Source of the DNA: Prevotella sp. UBA4268
Lineage (GTDB): Bacteria > Bacteroidota > Bacteroidia > Bacteroidales > Bacteroidaceae
Assembly: GCA_002395135.1 (NCBI GenBank)
Contig: DGWC01000055.1
Location: 62,001-126,000 of the forward strand
DNA: 64,000 nucleotides
Direction of reading: 5' to 3'
The notes below the pieces were generated by a model that worked only from the letters and a program-made list of their open reading frames with translations, did no database searches and had not been told where the DNA came from. The translations under genes were made by a program, and so were the position numbers. The first letter of the stretch is position 1; each line of letters starts with the position of its first letter. Shown one piece after another: positions 51,871 to 61,202 of this stretch.

Positions 51871-52989
51871 ATGACTTTATATCCTAAAATGATTATGGAT
51901 GCCTTGGCAACGGTAACGTATGCTGGCACCAAGAAGAATCTTGTAGAAAGCAGTATGGTGGCAGACACACCCAGTGTCTCAGCACCGCAGCATGAGGGCG
52001 AATCGTGGAAGGTAAAGGTGGTGCTTGAGTTTCCGCGCGACACCGATCCTTTCTTGAAATCCACTGTGAAAGCGGCAGAGGCTGCCATTAAGTATCATTG
52101 TGGAAAAGACGTTGATGTGGAAATCACGACGGCATTCAAGTCGAAACCTCGTCCCGAAGTGGGCCAGTTGCTGCCGGGAGTGAAGAACATCATTGCCGTG
52201 AGCAGCGGAAAGGGTGGAGTAGGCAAGAGCACTGTTGCCGCCAATCTTGCCATTGCGCTGGCCCGCTTGGGCTATCGCGTGGGGCTGCTGGATACAGATA
52301 TCTTCGGTCCGTCTATGCCCAAGATGTTCGGTGTGGAGGAAGTACGTCCGTATGCCGTACATGTGGACGGGCGCGACCTGATTGCCCCGATTGAGAAATA
52401 TGGTGTAAAACTGCTCAGTATCGGTTTCTTTGTGAATCCGCAGACGGCTACGCTTTGGCGGGGAGGCATGGCATCGAATGCCTTGAAGCAACTGATTGCC
52501 GATGCCGACTGGGGGGAACTCGACTATTTCATTCTTGACACGCCGCCGGGAACCAGCGATATCCATCTCACGCTCTTACAGACACTGGCCATCACTGGGG
52601 CTGTTATTGTGAGCACACCGCAGCAGGTGGCGCTTGCTGATGCGAGAAAGGGTGTTGACATGTATCGCAACGACAAGGTGAACGTGCCAATTCTCGGACT
52701 GATAGAGAATATGGCCTGGTTTACACCCGCAGAATTGCCCGAGAATAAGTATTATATTTTCGGCAAAGAGGGTTGCAAGCGACTGGCAGAAGAACTGAAG
52801 GTTCCGCTGTTAGCGCAGATTCCCATAGTGCAGAGCATCTGTGAGAGTGGTGATGAAGGTGCACCTGCTGCCCTTTCTTCAGATACCATGACTGGTATTG
52901 CCTTCATCAATCTGGCACAGGCAGTGGTCACTGTTACCAATCGTCGTAACAAGGAACTCGCGGCAACCAAGATTGTCGGCACCAAATAG
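51871..52989 (+). CDS. mrp: Mrp/NBP35 family iron-sulfur carrier ATPase
   Basis: A 372-residue P-loop protein. Residues 1-95 are a MIP18/DUF59-like domain. The deviant Walker A is SSGKGGVGKST (111-121), with the signature Lys of the MinD/Mrp class. LLDTDIFGPSMPKMFG follows, then DTPPGTSDIHLT and LIENMAWF. Mrp proteins carry Fe-S clusters to targets. The CxxC pair that usually follows the ENM segment is absent here: ENMAWFTPAELPENKYYIFG has no Cys. Bacteroidetes members often show this, so the mode of cluster binding is unclear. A terminator lies 42 bases downstream. Confidence 0.9.
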   Translation: MTLYPKMIMDALATVTYAGTKKNLVESSMVADTPSVSAPQHEGESWKVKVVLEFPRDTDPFLKSTVKAAEAAIKYHCGKDVDVEITTAFKSKPRPEVGQLLPGVKNIIAVSSGKGGVGKSTVAANLAIALARLGYRVGLLDTDIFGPSMPKMFGVEEVRPYAVHVDGRDLIAPIEKYGVKLLSIGFFVNPQTATLWRGGMASNALKQLIADADWGELDYFILDTPPGTSDIHLTLLQTLAITGAVIVSTPQQVALADARKGVDMYRNDKVNVPILGLIENMAWFTPAELPENKYYIFGKEGCKRLAEELKVPLLAQIPIVQSICESGDEGAPAALSSDTMTGIAFINLAQAVVTVTNRRNKELAATKIVGTK

Positions 52990-53030
52990 TTCGTTCCTTA
53001 GTTGAATTAGAGAACAGATTCATAAATATA

Positions 53031-53074
53031 AAAGCATAGGTTTGGCTTTCCCGAACCTATGCTTTTTATTTTTT
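53031..53074. terminator. Bidirectional terminator between mrp and the exporter operon
   Basis: AAAGCATAGGTT (53031-53042) pairs with AACCTATGCTTT (53054-53065), followed by T residues; it can serve both convergent transcripts. Its AACCTATGCTTTT arm is the same sequence as the core of the 22-bp array at 17713. Confidence 0.8.
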
Positions 53075-53094
53075 GGGGGCACTGTTGCTGTATC

Positions 53095-54390
53095 TTATAC
53101 TGCGGGCATTCCTTGCTGGTTGCTTTCGTTGTTTCGCTTTTGTTTGATGGCAGCCGCCCGTTGCTTGAGAGTCTCCAGTCGCTCCAGGGCATGTCGGCGC
53201 GTGTGTATGATTTGATATCTGTAGACGGCGCAGGTGGCCAGGAAGTAGACCACCACTAATATCCACAGAGCCTGATACTCCTGTGCCACGTCCTGAAGGG
53301 TGGCCCCCATGCTGTTCATGCGTATGAAACCGCGAATGCCGAAGGTGCTTGGGAACAGCCATGAGAATCCCTGCCAGTAGCCGGGAATGCTGCTCTGCGG
53401 CCAGGATGCGCCACTTAGGAACATCAGAGGTACGGTGGCGAATACCACGAGGAGCATAACGTTTTCTCGATAGCGCACAATGCAACTTACAAACATGCCA
53501 AAGAAAATGCAGGCAAGTATGTAGGGCAGCATCAGACCAATGAGATCAGACGTGCGGAAGATGGATGTGAATCCGAAAATCTTAGGTATTACCAGTGTCA
53601 GATAGGCTGCTATCACTGCATAAATCATGAAATAGCATAGCGACTTGCCGAGTACGATGCGGAAAAGTCCGTTATAGTGGCGGCTGATAGGCACCAAGTC
53701 CTGATAGCGGTTGTTCTCACGCGCTGTTCCTGCAGAGAGGCCAATGCCGAGTACCAGCGTCTGCTGGATGATAAGCATCAGCACTGAGGGAATGATAAAC
53801 GAGCCGTAGCCGCCCGTAGGGTTGAAAATCTGCACTTCCTCGAATGCCAATGGTTGCGTGGTAATCTGGTCTTCGCGGTCGGTATGGTTGCCGCTGAGCG
53901 CTATTTGTATCTTTTCGTTCATCTGGGATGCCACTGCCTGTGCTGTCTGGTAGATGGCTTTGTAAGTGAGCATGAGGCTCATGTCGCAATACACGGCAAT
54001 GCTTGACTGTTGCATGCGGCCCAGACGGATATCAAAATCAGCAGGAACGAGCACGATGCCGTCAACAACTTGTTTCTGCACCAGGTCTTTTGCCTCGGTC
54101 ATATCGTTGCATTTGTAGGCCACTTTGGTGTCTGGCGAAGCATCGTACATGCGTATGAACTGCCGGCTTGTGGCGCTGTTGTTCATGTCAACCACCGCCA
54201 CAGGCACTTCTCTCACCACTTCGTTGTTGTAAGCCCACGAATAGAGCAGGGGATAGAGCAGCGGGACAAGGACGCAGAAGATGAGTACGCCCTCGTCTTT
54301 CACGGTGTTTGCCGTTTCCTTGGCCCAGATATAGCACATGTCGTGCAGTCCCTCGTTGATTTGTTTCCAAAAACCTTTGCTCTGATCCAT
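53095..54390 (-). CDS. ABC-2 type transporter permease
   Basis: A 431-residue permease of the YhhJ/YbhR type. It has an N-terminal membrane helix (about 35-55), a periplasmic domain with VAVVDMNNSATSRQ (about 73-86), and a C-terminal group of five to six helices ending near residue 400. The last 30 residues are basic (RHALERLETLKQRAAAIKQK). Fourth gene of a TolC-HlyD-permease-permease operon; 33 bases separate it from its paralogue. Confidence 0.87.
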   Translation of the reverse strand: MDQSKGFWKQINEGLHDMCYIWAKETANTVKDEGVLIFCVLVPLLYPLLYSWAYNNEVVREVPVAVVDMNNSATSRQFIRMYDASPDTKVAYKCNDMTEAKDLVQKQVVDGIVLVPADFDIRLGRMQQSSIAVYCDMSLMLTYKAIYQTAQAVASQMNEKIQIALSGNHTDREDQITTQPLAFEEVQIFNPTGGYGSFIIPSVLMLIIQQTLVLGIGLSAGTARENNRYQDLVPISRHYNGLFRIVLGKSLCYFMIYAVIAAYLTLVIPKIFGFTSIFRTSDLIGLMLPYILACIFFGMFVSCIVRYRENVMLLVVFATVPLMFLSGASWPQSSIPGYWQGFSWLFPSTFGIRGFIRMNSMGATLQDVAQEYQALWILVVVYFLATCAVYRYQIIHTRRHALERLETLKQRAAAIKQKRNNESNQQGMPAV

Positions 54391-54423
54391 GGTGTTATGT
54401 TGTTCTGTTATCTTGTTTTCTCG

Positions 54424-55602
54424 TTATGGAATATACACAAACTCCAGCATGGCCTTGCGGATGTTTTTCATCACAAACAGTGGCAGGCAGATAAATATGC
54501 CCAGTGCCATGAAGTTGAACCATGCGATATGCCAAGGGTAGCCGTTGAATACGCACAACTGGTATATCATGTAGTAGTGGCGCAGCGGGAACATTTGGGC
54601 CAGGGTGTTGATGGCTCCGTCCATGGCAAACACGGGGAACGTGAATCCGCCGGTGGTGAAACTGAGAACGGCCCACAGTGAGCAGATACTCATTGACATG
54701 CGCAACGACGGCATCAGTCCGAAGGCAAACACGCCGAATCCCTGTGCTGCCATCACTCCCAGGAGTCCTAAAAGCAGCATCATCCAAATGCTTCCGGCAT
54801 GGGGAAATCCCAGGAATCCGTATAGATACCAGATATAGCCAAACATGATGATGATGAAAACCAGTGCCTGGGGGAGCAACTTGCCGATGACGGCCACGTA
54901 GATGTCGTTGCCTGCAAGGCGCATCAGTTGCCTGCTGCGCTTGAATTTCAGTTCTGTTCCGATAGAGTATGCCGTGATGAGAAATATGAAAAGCATGAGG
55001 ATGCCCGGTATGAGCATCGTGCTGAGATACACGTTGTAGTTGATCCATGGATTGTTCACAGGGTGCAGGTCGATGGTTATCGGCTGCAGAAATGTGCGAG
55101 TCTGCTCGGGCGTGAAGCCCTTTGCCAGCATGGTTGACTGCCCTACGGCCGCCGATCCCAGCGTGCTGATGGTCTTCAGGTCGCGGTAGAGCAGGGCACC
55201 GGCGGTGATGGATGTGCTGCTGTAATAGAACGAAATCTTCGGCCGTTTGGCTGTTAAGAGTCCCTGGGTGGTGCCTTTGGGGATGTATAGGAACGCGTAA
55301 ATCTTGTTCCTCTGAATAGCATTTCGAGCCTCATTCACGCTGTTGTAATAGCCCACTACTTTACTTGACTGGAACGAATCGAGTTTACGGATGAGTCCGC
55401 GCGATGTGGTTGTGTTGTCCAAATCCACCACGCCAACGGGCATGTCGGTAGGTTGGCCGTCTTTCATCATAGTGGTGAAAAACAAAATCACGGCAATCGG
55501 GAACACCACCATACAGAATCCGTAGATGGGGTTCGACCACAGGATGCCGCACTCACGGCGAGCAACGCTGAGAATACGCTTGATAATGTCGACAGCCTTC
55601 AA
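54424..55602 (-). CDS. ABC-2 type transporter permease
   Basis: A 392-residue paralogue of the downstream permease with the same topology: helix at about 23-43, periplasmic domain (VGVVDLDNTTTSRGLIRKL, about 56-74), and a five-helix C-terminal membrane block. It is probably the other half of a heterodimeric membrane channel. No ATP-binding protein is encoded in the operon. It starts 48 bases after the HlyD-like gene. Confidence 0.87.
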   Translation of the reverse strand: MKAVDIIKRILSVARRECGILWSNPIYGFCMVVFPIAVILFFTTMMKDGQPTDMPVGVVDLDNTTTSRGLIRKLDSFQSSKVVGYYNSVNEARNAIQRNKIYAFLYIPKGTTQGLLTAKRPKISFYYSSTSITAGALLYRDLKTISTLGSAAVGQSTMLAKGFTPEQTRTFLQPITIDLHPVNNPWINYNVYLSTMLIPGILMLFIFLITAYSIGTELKFKRSRQLMRLAGNDIYVAVIGKLLPQALVFIIIMFGYIWYLYGFLGFPHAGSIWMMLLLGLLGVMAAQGFGVFAFGLMPSLRMSMSICSLWAVLSFTTGGFTFPVFAMDGAINTLAQMFPLRHYYMIYQLCVFNGYPWHIAWFNFMALGIFICLPLFVMKNIRKAMLEFVYIP

Positions 55603-55650
55603 TGCTTTGTCTCCTCTGTTTGATCGTTTCGTCTTCCGGTGTGAATGACT

Positions 55651-56637
55651 CTACTTCTTGATAATGAGCGACATGCCTGGTCGCAATCCTTCGAAAGGCT
55701 CCACCGGACGTGCCTTCACCTCGAAGGTTTTCAGGTCGTACTGGCCATTGGCCTTGGTGGCTTTCCACACGGCAAACGAACCTTGGTCTTTCATGTAGTA
55801 CACTTTCATCTTGATGTCTTTCTTGAAAGCGGGGCTGAAAGCGGTGAACTCAGTGCCTATTTTCATGCCTTCCAACTGGTCTTCGCGCACATTGAACGTA
55901 CCCCACATATCGCTCATTTCGGCGATGCTCATAATGGGAGAGCCGGTGCCTACCAGTTCGCCCACCTTGGGATATACCTCGCTCACTTCGCCCTCTACGG
56001 TTGAAATCTGCATCGTTTCCTTCAAGTATGAGTTTACCTCTGCTACCGCACCCCGGGCACGGTTCACCTGGGCGGCTGCAGCCGCCTTTTCCTCTGCGCG
56101 CGCACCCTCTACAGCCATGTCGTATTGGCTCTTGGCGGCTTTCTCCTGTGCCTCGCTGGCTTTATATTGCGCAAACACTTCGTCGCGTTTCTGTGCTGTC
56201 ACCACACCTTCATTATACAAACGCTGAATGCGCTCATAACTTTTCTTCGTTACATCGGCTGCTGCCTTGGCCTGTTGCCATAGTTGATAGGCTCCCTGAA
56301 CCTGTTGTTTGCGCGCTCCACGCTGTGCCATTTCGCTCATTGCAGCGGCGGCATCCTCTGCGCTTTGTGCTTGTGCTTTCTTGGCATTTACCTCTGGCGC
56401 ATCGAGTATGGCGAGCGTGTCGCCCACATGCACATAGTCGCCTTCCTTCACCCTGAGTTCGAGGATTCGTCCGGGAATTTTGCTGGATACACGATACTCG
56501 GCAACTTCCACTTCGCCTTGTATTTCGTCGGGTGTCTGATCAAGTGTGAAGAAGCCTATCAATGCTACAATCACTACCACTGCTATAAAACCGAGTATGG
56601 CAAGCAGGATGTTGTTATGCTGTTGTTTTGCTGACAT
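55651..56637 (-). CDS. HlyD-family membrane fusion protein
   Basis: A 328-residue periplasmic adaptor. It has an N-terminal membrane anchor (about 8-30), a lipoyl half-motif (about 42-80) with RVKEGDYVHVGDTLAIL, an Ala-rich coiled coil (about 85-200), and the second lipoyl half with VYPKVGELVGTGSPI. It bridges the inner-membrane permeases to the TolC-like channel encoded just upstream (51 bases). The C-terminal end RPGMSLIIKK is typical. Confidence 0.9.
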   Translation of the reverse strand: MSAKQQHNNILLAILGFIAVVVIVALIGFFTLDQTPDEIQGEVEVAEYRVSSKIPGRILELRVKEGDYVHVGDTLAILDAPEVNAKKAQAQSAEDAAAAMSEMAQRGARKQQVQGAYQLWQQAKAAADVTKKSYERIQRLYNEGVVTAQKRDEVFAQYKASEAQEKAAKSQYDMAVEGARAEEKAAAAAQVNRARGAVAEVNSYLKETMQISTVEGEVSEVYPKVGELVGTGSPIMSIAEMSDMWGTFNVREDQLEGMKIGTEFTAFSPAFKKDIKMKVYYMKDQGSFAVWKATKANGQYDLKTFEVKARPVEPFEGLRPGMSLIIKK

Positions 56638-56688
56638 CGAAAGAAGTATTTAATGATGAATGATACTGATTAATAATAATATTCTGAA

Positions 56689-58185
56689 TTAATTGATGAC
56701 TCCAAGGGCTTTCTGCAAGCCGAGTTGGGTGAGTCTGACATCGATTTCTGCCTCTATTTTCTGTGTCTGGGCATCCATCCACGCTGTCTGGGCGGCCATC
56801 ACGTCGGTGGTCTGCATCACGCCCTCGGCAAAACCGAGGTTGGCGCAGCGCAGGTTCTCTTCGGCCTTTTCCACGTTCTTGGTTGCCATGGCGAGTTTCT
56901 TGTTGGCTTCTTTCACCTTGAACTGGTTCTGGTTTACTTGCAGTTCGATGAGTTCGCGTGCCTCGTTCAACTCCATATTGGCAATCTGTGTGGCCGTTTT
57001 GCTGGCGCGTATCTTGTAAGTGCCTTCCTGCCAGTTCCATATAGGCATGCGAATCATGATGCCAATGTTCCATACGCCGCCGAACTTGTGCTCAAAACCA
57101 TTGTAAACATTTGGGTTTGTAACAAGGTAACCGCCGGTGATGGCCACTTGTGGCAGATAGAGTGAGCGCACTAGTTTCGTATTTTCCTTGGAAATATCGG
57201 CGGTGTTCTGCAGCATTTTCAGTTCTGAGCGGTTCTCCCATGCGGTATTCACATTGCCGCTGAATGGGGCAATGGCAATGGGCTGGATGTCTTTGTCCTC
57301 GTCGGCCAGAGTGATGTTGCTGGCGAGTGGTAGTCCGCAGAGTTGGCAGAGCAGCATTTTCGACAGGGCCAGCCCGTCTTCAGCCTGCGTAACCTTCATT
57401 TCTGCCTCGTTCACCTTTACGCTTACCTTCAGTCCGTCGGCACGTGTGGCCACTCCCTCATTAATCATCTTCTGCACATCGCTGTCGAGTTTCTGCACCA
57501 GCGAGAGGAAACTCTTGGCCAGTTTGTTCTTCTGATGGAGTGAAACCACCATCCAGTAAGCCTGATCAATGCTGTAGAGTGTGTTCTGAATCGTATTGTT
57601 CGTGCTGTTGGCAGCCAGTTCTTCAGTAATGTCGGCAATGTTGTTGGCAGCCGTGATGGCACCGCCCATATAAACAGGCTGCCTGACGATAATCGCAGCA
57701 CCGAACATGTTGCGGTTGTTTGTGCGGAATGCCCGGCGGATATCAGTGCCTGCTCCGTTCAGTGCTTCTGCGATGGGAGCCGACAGTGCCGTGAATTTTT
57801 GGCCGATGTTCTGTGCTTCTTCCGGACTGATAAGTCCCTTTTGGGCCATTTCAGTGAGCGTTGTCGAGATGCCGCTGCCCGCTTTGGTCATCATGTTGGT
57901 GCCTAAATTGTTCAAGGCACTCTTCTGGTCGTTGTTCAGAAGGGAGATTTCCTTGCTGACAAGTTCATAGCCTCCCACGGCATCCATCTTTGGCAGATAC
58001 TTTGTGCGTAGTGCTTTGCGGGTATCTGCTGCCACTTCCTGTTTCAGGTGCGACACGGCCAGTTGCTTGTTGTTGCGCAAAGCCAGCGCCCTGCAACTGT
58101 CCAGGTTCAGGATTTGTTGTGCTATTGCACAGGATTGCCAACCTGCCAGCAGGAATGCCGATGCTATAATCCTGATTTTTTGCAT
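56689..58185 (-). CDS. TolC-family outer membrane channel protein
   Basis: A 498-residue outer-membrane efflux protein with a signal peptide (1-22, ending AIAQ). The two TolC repeats are visible as long helical stretches; LNLDSCRALALRNNKQLAVS (about 26-45) is the usual first motif, and NELEARE/ELIELQVNQNQFKVKEANK the second. First gene of the exporter operon. No promoter was recognised in the 250-base gap upstream (58186-58435), in which I see nothing else. Confidence 0.9.
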   Translation of the reverse strand: MQKIRIIASAFLLAGWQSCAIAQQILNLDSCRALALRNNKQLAVSHLKQEVAADTRKALRTKYLPKMDAVGGYELVSKEISLLNNDQKSALNNLGTNMMTKAGSGISTTLTEMAQKGLISPEEAQNIGQKFTALSAPIAEALNGAGTDIRRAFRTNNRNMFGAAIIVRQPVYMGGAITAANNIADITEELAANSTNNTIQNTLYSIDQAYWMVVSLHQKNKLAKSFLSLVQKLDSDVQKMINEGVATRADGLKVSVKVNEAEMKVTQAEDGLALSKMLLCQLCGLPLASNITLADEDKDIQPIAIAPFSGNVNTAWENRSELKMLQNTADISKENTKLVRSLYLPQVAITGGYLVTNPNVYNGFEHKFGGVWNIGIMIRMPIWNWQEGTYKIRASKTATQIANMELNEARELIELQVNQNQFKVKEANKKLAMATKNVEKAEENLRCANLGFAEGVMQTTDVMAAQTAWMDAQTQKIEAEIDVRLTQLGLQKALGVIN

Positions 58186-58435
58186 AATACTATACTTTAA
58201 ACACTATATTGTTTACACGAAAGAGTCCTCGTTCTGATTGTCGACGGACACTTCGCTTGCTTCTTGAAATGCAGTTCTTTCTTTGGTTTTTATTGTTTTC
58301 TGTTCTGATTCCGTGGCCTTTCTGTCGAATGCTTCCTTTCGGTTCGCCTTGCCGAGTAGGCTGTCTTACCGAACCTTTCGTGACCGAAACCAGGGATTTT
58401 CATCATGAAAACATCCAAGCCATCGTTTTCTTTTT

Positions 58436-59308
58436 TTAATTCAGAGTGATACTCTTGGATCCGATCATATTGCCGTCAGCAAAGATGCTGACCTTGTAAG
58501 TTCCTTCGGAAAGGAACTCCTCAATGTTCCAGAACGTGGAGACGGGCGTTTCATTTCCGCTGTATTCCACCGACTTTTTCATGGAGTATTGCAGTGAACG
58601 GTTCTCATAATTGAATTTTCCGCCATTGGTGAGCGTCTGTCCGGTTGGGGTTTGAATGCGCACGTAGACGGTTTTCACGCCGTTTGATGCTGTTACATTC
58701 TTGGCAATGCTGAAGTTCACTTGCAGGTTTTTTGCCTTTGTCACCTTCTTGGTGGGCTTGCCTTTCTTGTCGTTCATCGTCATGGAAATGCCGATGGCAT
58801 CCAGTTGGGCAGCGATGGCCACCTTTTCTGTGAGCGAAGACTTCTCTGCGTTAAGGCCTTGAATCTGGCGTGTGGCCTCTTCGTACTGGCCTTTCACGCG
58901 TGTATTCTCAGCGGTGAGGTTCTCGTTCAGCCTGTTCAGAGAATCGATTTCGAGCACATAACTGCGTATAATGGCGCGGCATGTGGCGAGTTCTTTCTTC
59001 AATCGGGTAATTTCTCGTGCGTCGGTAGCCTTCACGTTCTTGAGTTCTTGCAGTAACTGCTGTGTGCGCATTTGCTCCTGAGTGAGTTGTGCAACGATGG
59101 AGTCATTGTTGATTTGGTTCTTCATCTCACTGTATTGGTGGGCAAACTGCTCATACTCGTTCTGCATTTCTTTCTTGTCGAGTTCGGCAAGTTCCTGCAT
59201 GTCTTGATTCACTTTCTTCTGTTCGTTCAGACTGTTATATAGATATGCAATTCCACTTAAAAGAAGAAGTGCCACAATAACGATGGGAATGACGAATTTC
59301 TTTTTCAT
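58436..59308 (-). CDS. Coiled-coil inner-membrane protein of unknown function
   Basis: A 290-residue protein with one N-terminal membrane helix (about 5-24) and a long coiled coil (about 27-165). A C-terminal beta domain (about 175-290) contains FSIAKNVTASNGVKTVYVRIQ and WNIEEFLSEGTYKVSIFADG. The N-terminus is cytoplasmic by the positive-inside rule. Bacteroidetes have many such proteins, with unknown roles. It has its own consensus promoter and is not clearly linked to the exporter operon. Confidence 0.72.
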   Translation of the reverse strand: MKKKFVIPIVIVALLLLSGIAYLYNSLNEQKKVNQDMQELAELDKKEMQNEYEQFAHQYSEMKNQINNDSIVAQLTQEQMRTQQLLQELKNVKATDAREITRLKKELATCRAIIRSYVLEIDSLNRLNENLTAENTRVKGQYEEATRQIQGLNAEKSSLTEKVAIAAQLDAIGISMTMNDKKGKPTKKVTKAKNLQVNFSIAKNVTASNGVKTVYVRIQTPTGQTLTNGGKFNYENRSLQYSMKKSVEYSGNETPVSTFWNIEEFLSEGTYKVSIFADGNMIGSKSITLN

Positions 59309-59344
59309 TTTCTGTTTAAATACTTTTGTTCAGATATGTTGATG

Positions 59345-59375
59345 CAAAGATACTTGTTTTCTGCCAAACACCAAA
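59345..59375 (-). promoter_or_regulatory. Consensus promoter for the coiled-coil membrane protein
   Basis: Minus strand: TTTG (59375-59372), 19-base spacer, TATCTTTG (59352-59345). Full consensus, 36 bases before the ATG. Confidence 0.75.
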
Positions 59376-59559
59376 AAAAATGCTTTCAAACAACTCCTTA
59401 ATACCTATATAATTAATAGAATTGAGGAAAAAATGACCAATTTTAACTGGGAAAAGCCCGTAAAGAATCACCATATTATATATATGGGTATCTGCTGGAC
59501 TGAAAAGAATAGGGCAAAACGACTGTATCTGATAATGGGGTGAGGCATGCGTGAAGCGG

Positions 59560-60783
59560 TTATCTCTTCAGCAGTTTCCCGATGCCGTGCTCCAGGCTTT
59601 CGGTGGGCTCGATGATATTATAGTCTTTCCAGAAATCCGGGTCATCGAAATTGGAGGTCATGTCATACAGCGACTCCCTGTTGCTGAAGGCATCTTTCTT
59701 TGCGATAGGCTGTACCTGCCCTTGTTCACGGTCGGTAACAACCATTTCGTTGACTGCCGTGAAACTTGTGGCAAGCAAACGCTTCTTCCAGTCGCAGTTG
59801 AAACGGAACGTGGAGCGCACGTAACTGATACGTGTCACGCCGTTGTCCATGCGATAATTAATGAGAAAAGACATCTCCTTGGGACGGAATTTCACGCCCA
59901 CTGGTTTCTTTACCAGCATGGCGCGTGTGGCATTGTCGCGGTCGCGCGTGTCTAAAGACAGTTCTATGCGTGTGAACGAGAGCGTTTGACGGTCGATATA
60001 GAACCGTCCGTAAAACAGCGCATACTGTACGGTGAGGTGTGGCTCAATGCTGATTACATACTGGGGTCTGTCATCGATGTTGACGGGATCCTCCATTTTC
60101 AAGTTATATAACTCCAGTTCCTGCTTGTCGAGAATGAATTCGCGGTTTTTCACTACATCCAGCATGACGGATTGAGTGGGACCTCCAATGACTTTTACCG
60201 ACAAAGTGTCTTTCTTGTTGGCACTCAGCAGCCGGCGTCCTTTCACCACTGCAACGCGGTCTTGTTCTACTCCTTTGGTATAAGATGTCTTATACATGTC
60301 GGTAACAGCCTCGCTCAGATAGATATACTTCTGTCGTTTCTGTGCCGTTTCACGGTAGAAACAGCGGAAACGCTCCGGATTATTGCTGAAATTATCCGGT
60401 ATCTTGTCCATGGCGCTGTAAAGAATTTCTTTGGGATCGTCAATGGTGACGATGATATCGTCAAGAACCACTGTGCTGGGCGTAAGCCTTACTCTTATTC
60501 CTGCAGAGGAATCGCTGCTGACAGGTATGCGCTGAGGCTTATAGCCCACATGTGTGAAAGCAATGTATTGTGGCTTTTTCGGAGCCTTGATCGTGAATTC
60601 TCCGTCCTGATTTGTAACCGTGGCTATGTTCGTATGGGGTATCAGCACGTTCACATATTGCAAAGGCTTACCCGACTGGGCATCCCTCACTTTTCCGCTG
60701 TAGACAAATCCCAGTGCTTCCTCTTGTGCCGCGGCCAGCAGACACATGAAAACCATTATCCAGAATAATCCCAATCTTTTCAT
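59560..60783 (-). CDS. Carboxypeptidase-regulatory-like domain protein
   Basis: A 407-residue exported protein with a signal peptide (1-20). The carboxypeptidase-regulatory beta-sandwich (about 27-110) has SGKVRDAQSGKPLQYVNVLI and later NQDGEFTI and AFTHVGYKPQ. A C-terminal domain of about 270 residues (DUF5686-like) follows, beginning YSAMDKIPDNFSNNP. Such proteins are outer-membrane or periplasmic in Bacteroidetes; the role is unknown. Nothing recognisable lies in the 251 bases between it and the coiled-coil gene. Confidence 0.78.
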   Translation of the reverse strand: MKRLGLFWIMVFMCLLAAAQEEALGFVYSGKVRDAQSGKPLQYVNVLIPHTNIATVTNQDGEFTIKAPKKPQYIAFTHVGYKPQRIPVSSDSSAGIRVRLTPSTVVLDDIIVTIDDPKEILYSAMDKIPDNFSNNPERFRCFYRETAQKRQKYIYLSEAVTDMYKTSYTKGVEQDRVAVVKGRRLLSANKKDTLSVKVIGGPTQSVMLDVVKNREFILDKQELELYNLKMEDPVNIDDRPQYVISIEPHLTVQYALFYGRFYIDRQTLSFTRIELSLDTRDRDNATRAMLVKKPVGVKFRPKEMSFLINYRMDNGVTRISYVRSTFRFNCDWKKRLLATSFTAVNEMVVTDREQGQVQPIAKKDAFSNRESLYDMTSNFDDPDFWKDYNIIEPTESLEHGIGKLLKR

Positions 60784-60829
60784 GTTTATCCTTCTTTTTT
60801 ATATCGTTGTGTTGCTTTGTATCTATCTG

Positions 60830-60861
60830 CAAATATATGAATTATCAGGCGATTATCCAAA
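60830..60861 (-). promoter_or_regulatory. Promoter for the carboxypeptidase-regulatory-domain gene
   Basis: Minus strand: TTTG (60861-60858), 20-base spacer, TATATTTG (60837-60830), 47 bases before the ATG. Confidence 0.7.
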
Positions 60862-60932
60862 AGAAAAAGGGAAAAATGTATGTTCGTGATTAAAAAAAAA
60901 TGCATTGTTGTAGGTAAATGAAAAAAAAAGTG

Positions 60933-60940
60933 TATATTTG
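60933..60940 (+). promoter_or_regulatory. Promoter -7 element for the cytochrome bd operon
   Basis: TATATTTG, 21 bases before the DUF4492 ATG. The nearest TTG (60908-60910) is 22 bases upstream, slightly beyond the usual spacing. Confidence 0.5.
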
Positions 60941-60961
60941 TGCATTGAAATGTGACGACCT

Positions 60962-61183
60962 ATGAAAAAAAGTGGATTCTTTTACAGGGCTTTCAACTTG
61001 TATTATGAAGGATTCAGAAACATGCGGCTGGGCAAGACGCTATGGGCAATCATTGCCATAAAACTCTTCATTATGTTTGCCATCCTCAAGGTTTTCTTCT
61101 TCCCGAACTTTTTGAAACAGCATGCCGGGAGTGGGGAAGAGGCTGACTATGTGACCAAGGAATTCGTAGAAAGAGCAGAATAA
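60962..61183 (+). CDS. DUF4492 family small membrane protein
   Basis: A 73-residue protein with one membrane helix (about 27-47), preceded by YRAFNLYYEGFRNMRLGK and followed by a charged tail. It is the DUF4492 family, found directly before cydA in Bacteroidetes and related groups. By analogy with the small CydX/CydS subunits it may be part of the bd oxidase, but this is inference and the sequence does not resemble CydX. It is 19 bases before the cydA ATG. Confidence 0.88.
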   Translation: MKKSGFFYRAFNLYYEGFRNMRLGKTLWAIIAIKLFIMFAILKVFFFPNFLKQHAGSGEEADYVTKEFVERAE

Positions 61184-61202
61184 TTATTAAATAATAGTGC
61201 TT

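Noticed and set aside
58186..58435. Short plus-strand ORFs in the gap beside the TolC gene
   Set aside because: They have no domain character and overlap the 5' end of the TolC gene or the 3' end of the next gene.
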